DNA of 64,000 nucleotides from assembly GCF_000802965.1 (NCBI RefSeq), contig NZ_JSAK01000002.1, forward strand, positions 62,001 through 126,000, written 5' to 3'. This document shows, piece after piece, positions 63,965 through 64,000 of this stretch; positions within the stretch are counted from its first letter, which is position 1, and every line of letters starts with the position of its first letter. The translations under genes and the position numbers were made by a program. The notes beneath the pieces were generated by a model. That model made no database searches. It was given only the letters and a program-made list of their open reading frames with translations, and had not been told where the DNA came from. This stretch comes from Pseudomonas fluorescens. Lineage in GTDB: Bacteria > Pseudomonadota > Gammaproteobacteria > Pseudomonadales > Pseudomonadaceae.

Positions 63965-64000
63965 TCACTTGGTCAGCCAAGATTCCACGGTCGTGGAGCC
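63965..64000 (-). CDS. C-terminal end of an unidentified gene (cut by window end)
   Basis: A minus-strand frame of 11 codons reading GSTTVESWLTK then a stop, with an intrinsic terminator just after it. The terminator and codon choice make it likely that a gene ends here, but too little is inside the window to identify it. Confidence 0.45.
   Translation of the reverse strand, partial: GSTTVESWLTK

Noticed and set aside
1-64000. CRISPR arrays, tRNA or rRNA genes
   Set aside because: Looked for repeated spaced units and cloverleaf or rRNA sequences by eye; none was recognised.

Overview
The window looks like a chromosome of a Pseudomonas of the fluorescens/putida type. The left 9.2 kb is recognisable core: nadK (cut by the window edge), a DUF1853 gene, a DUF2855 gene with a TetR regulator, an FMN reductase, a LysR regulator, a GNAT acetyltransferase, an inducible-type Orn/Lys/Arg decarboxylase (LdcA-like) and dnaQ. 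Two REP/REPIN-type inverted repeats typical of these genomes sit here. No tRNA, rRNA or CRISPR array was recognised.

At the 5' end of dnaQ the core stops. Other pseudomonads have rnhA there, but here there is an AT-richer block of three overlapping tyrosine-recombinase genes and a small coiled-coil gene (9.35-14.7 kb), reminiscent of Tn554-like or recombinase-trio elements. It is followed by a XRE regulator divergent from an unknown gene, several small unknown genes and an AAA-type ATPase (to 18.3 kb). rnhA is not seen anywhere to the right, so most or all of 9.3-64 kb may be accessory DNA, probably several insertions.

The rest is catabolic. From 18.4 to 31.1 kb is a cluster for an unidentified acid or aromatic compound: CoA ligase, two enoyl-CoA hydratase-like enzymes, SDR dehydrogenase, HCCA-isomerase-like protein, glutathione transferase, two quinone reductases, amidohydrolase-fold protein, OprD porin, and LysR and GlxA/AraC regulators. 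From 31.2 to 40.5 kb is a segment bracketed by an intact IS1182-type insertion sequence and a directly repeated remnant of the same IS end. It holds two LysR regulators, a secreted metallo-beta-lactamase-fold hydrolase, two related DMT transporters, a VOC protein and one unknown protein. A second IS with a frameshifted transposase lies near its right end.

From 40.5 to 48.2 kb is a coherent amino-acid deamination set: a Tat-exported L-amino-acid-oxidase-like flavoprotein, a small periplasmic cytochrome c, a secreted RidA, an indolepyruvate-ferredoxin-oxidoreductase-type enzyme and an aminotransferase. From 48.8 to 62.4 kb is a valine/isobutyrate-type pathway: mmsR-like regulator, mmsA, enoyl-CoA hydratase, mmsB, 3-hydroxyisobutyryl-CoA hydrolase, acyl-CoA dehydrogenase, thiolase, an AraC regulator, a panB homologue, a DUF485/ActP-type permease pair and an alpha/beta hydrolase. 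A 73-bp sequence, repeated without gaps upstream of both mmsA and the permease operon, suggests one regulator controls both. The window closes with an Lrp regulator divergent from a LysE exporter, and the last codons of one more gene.
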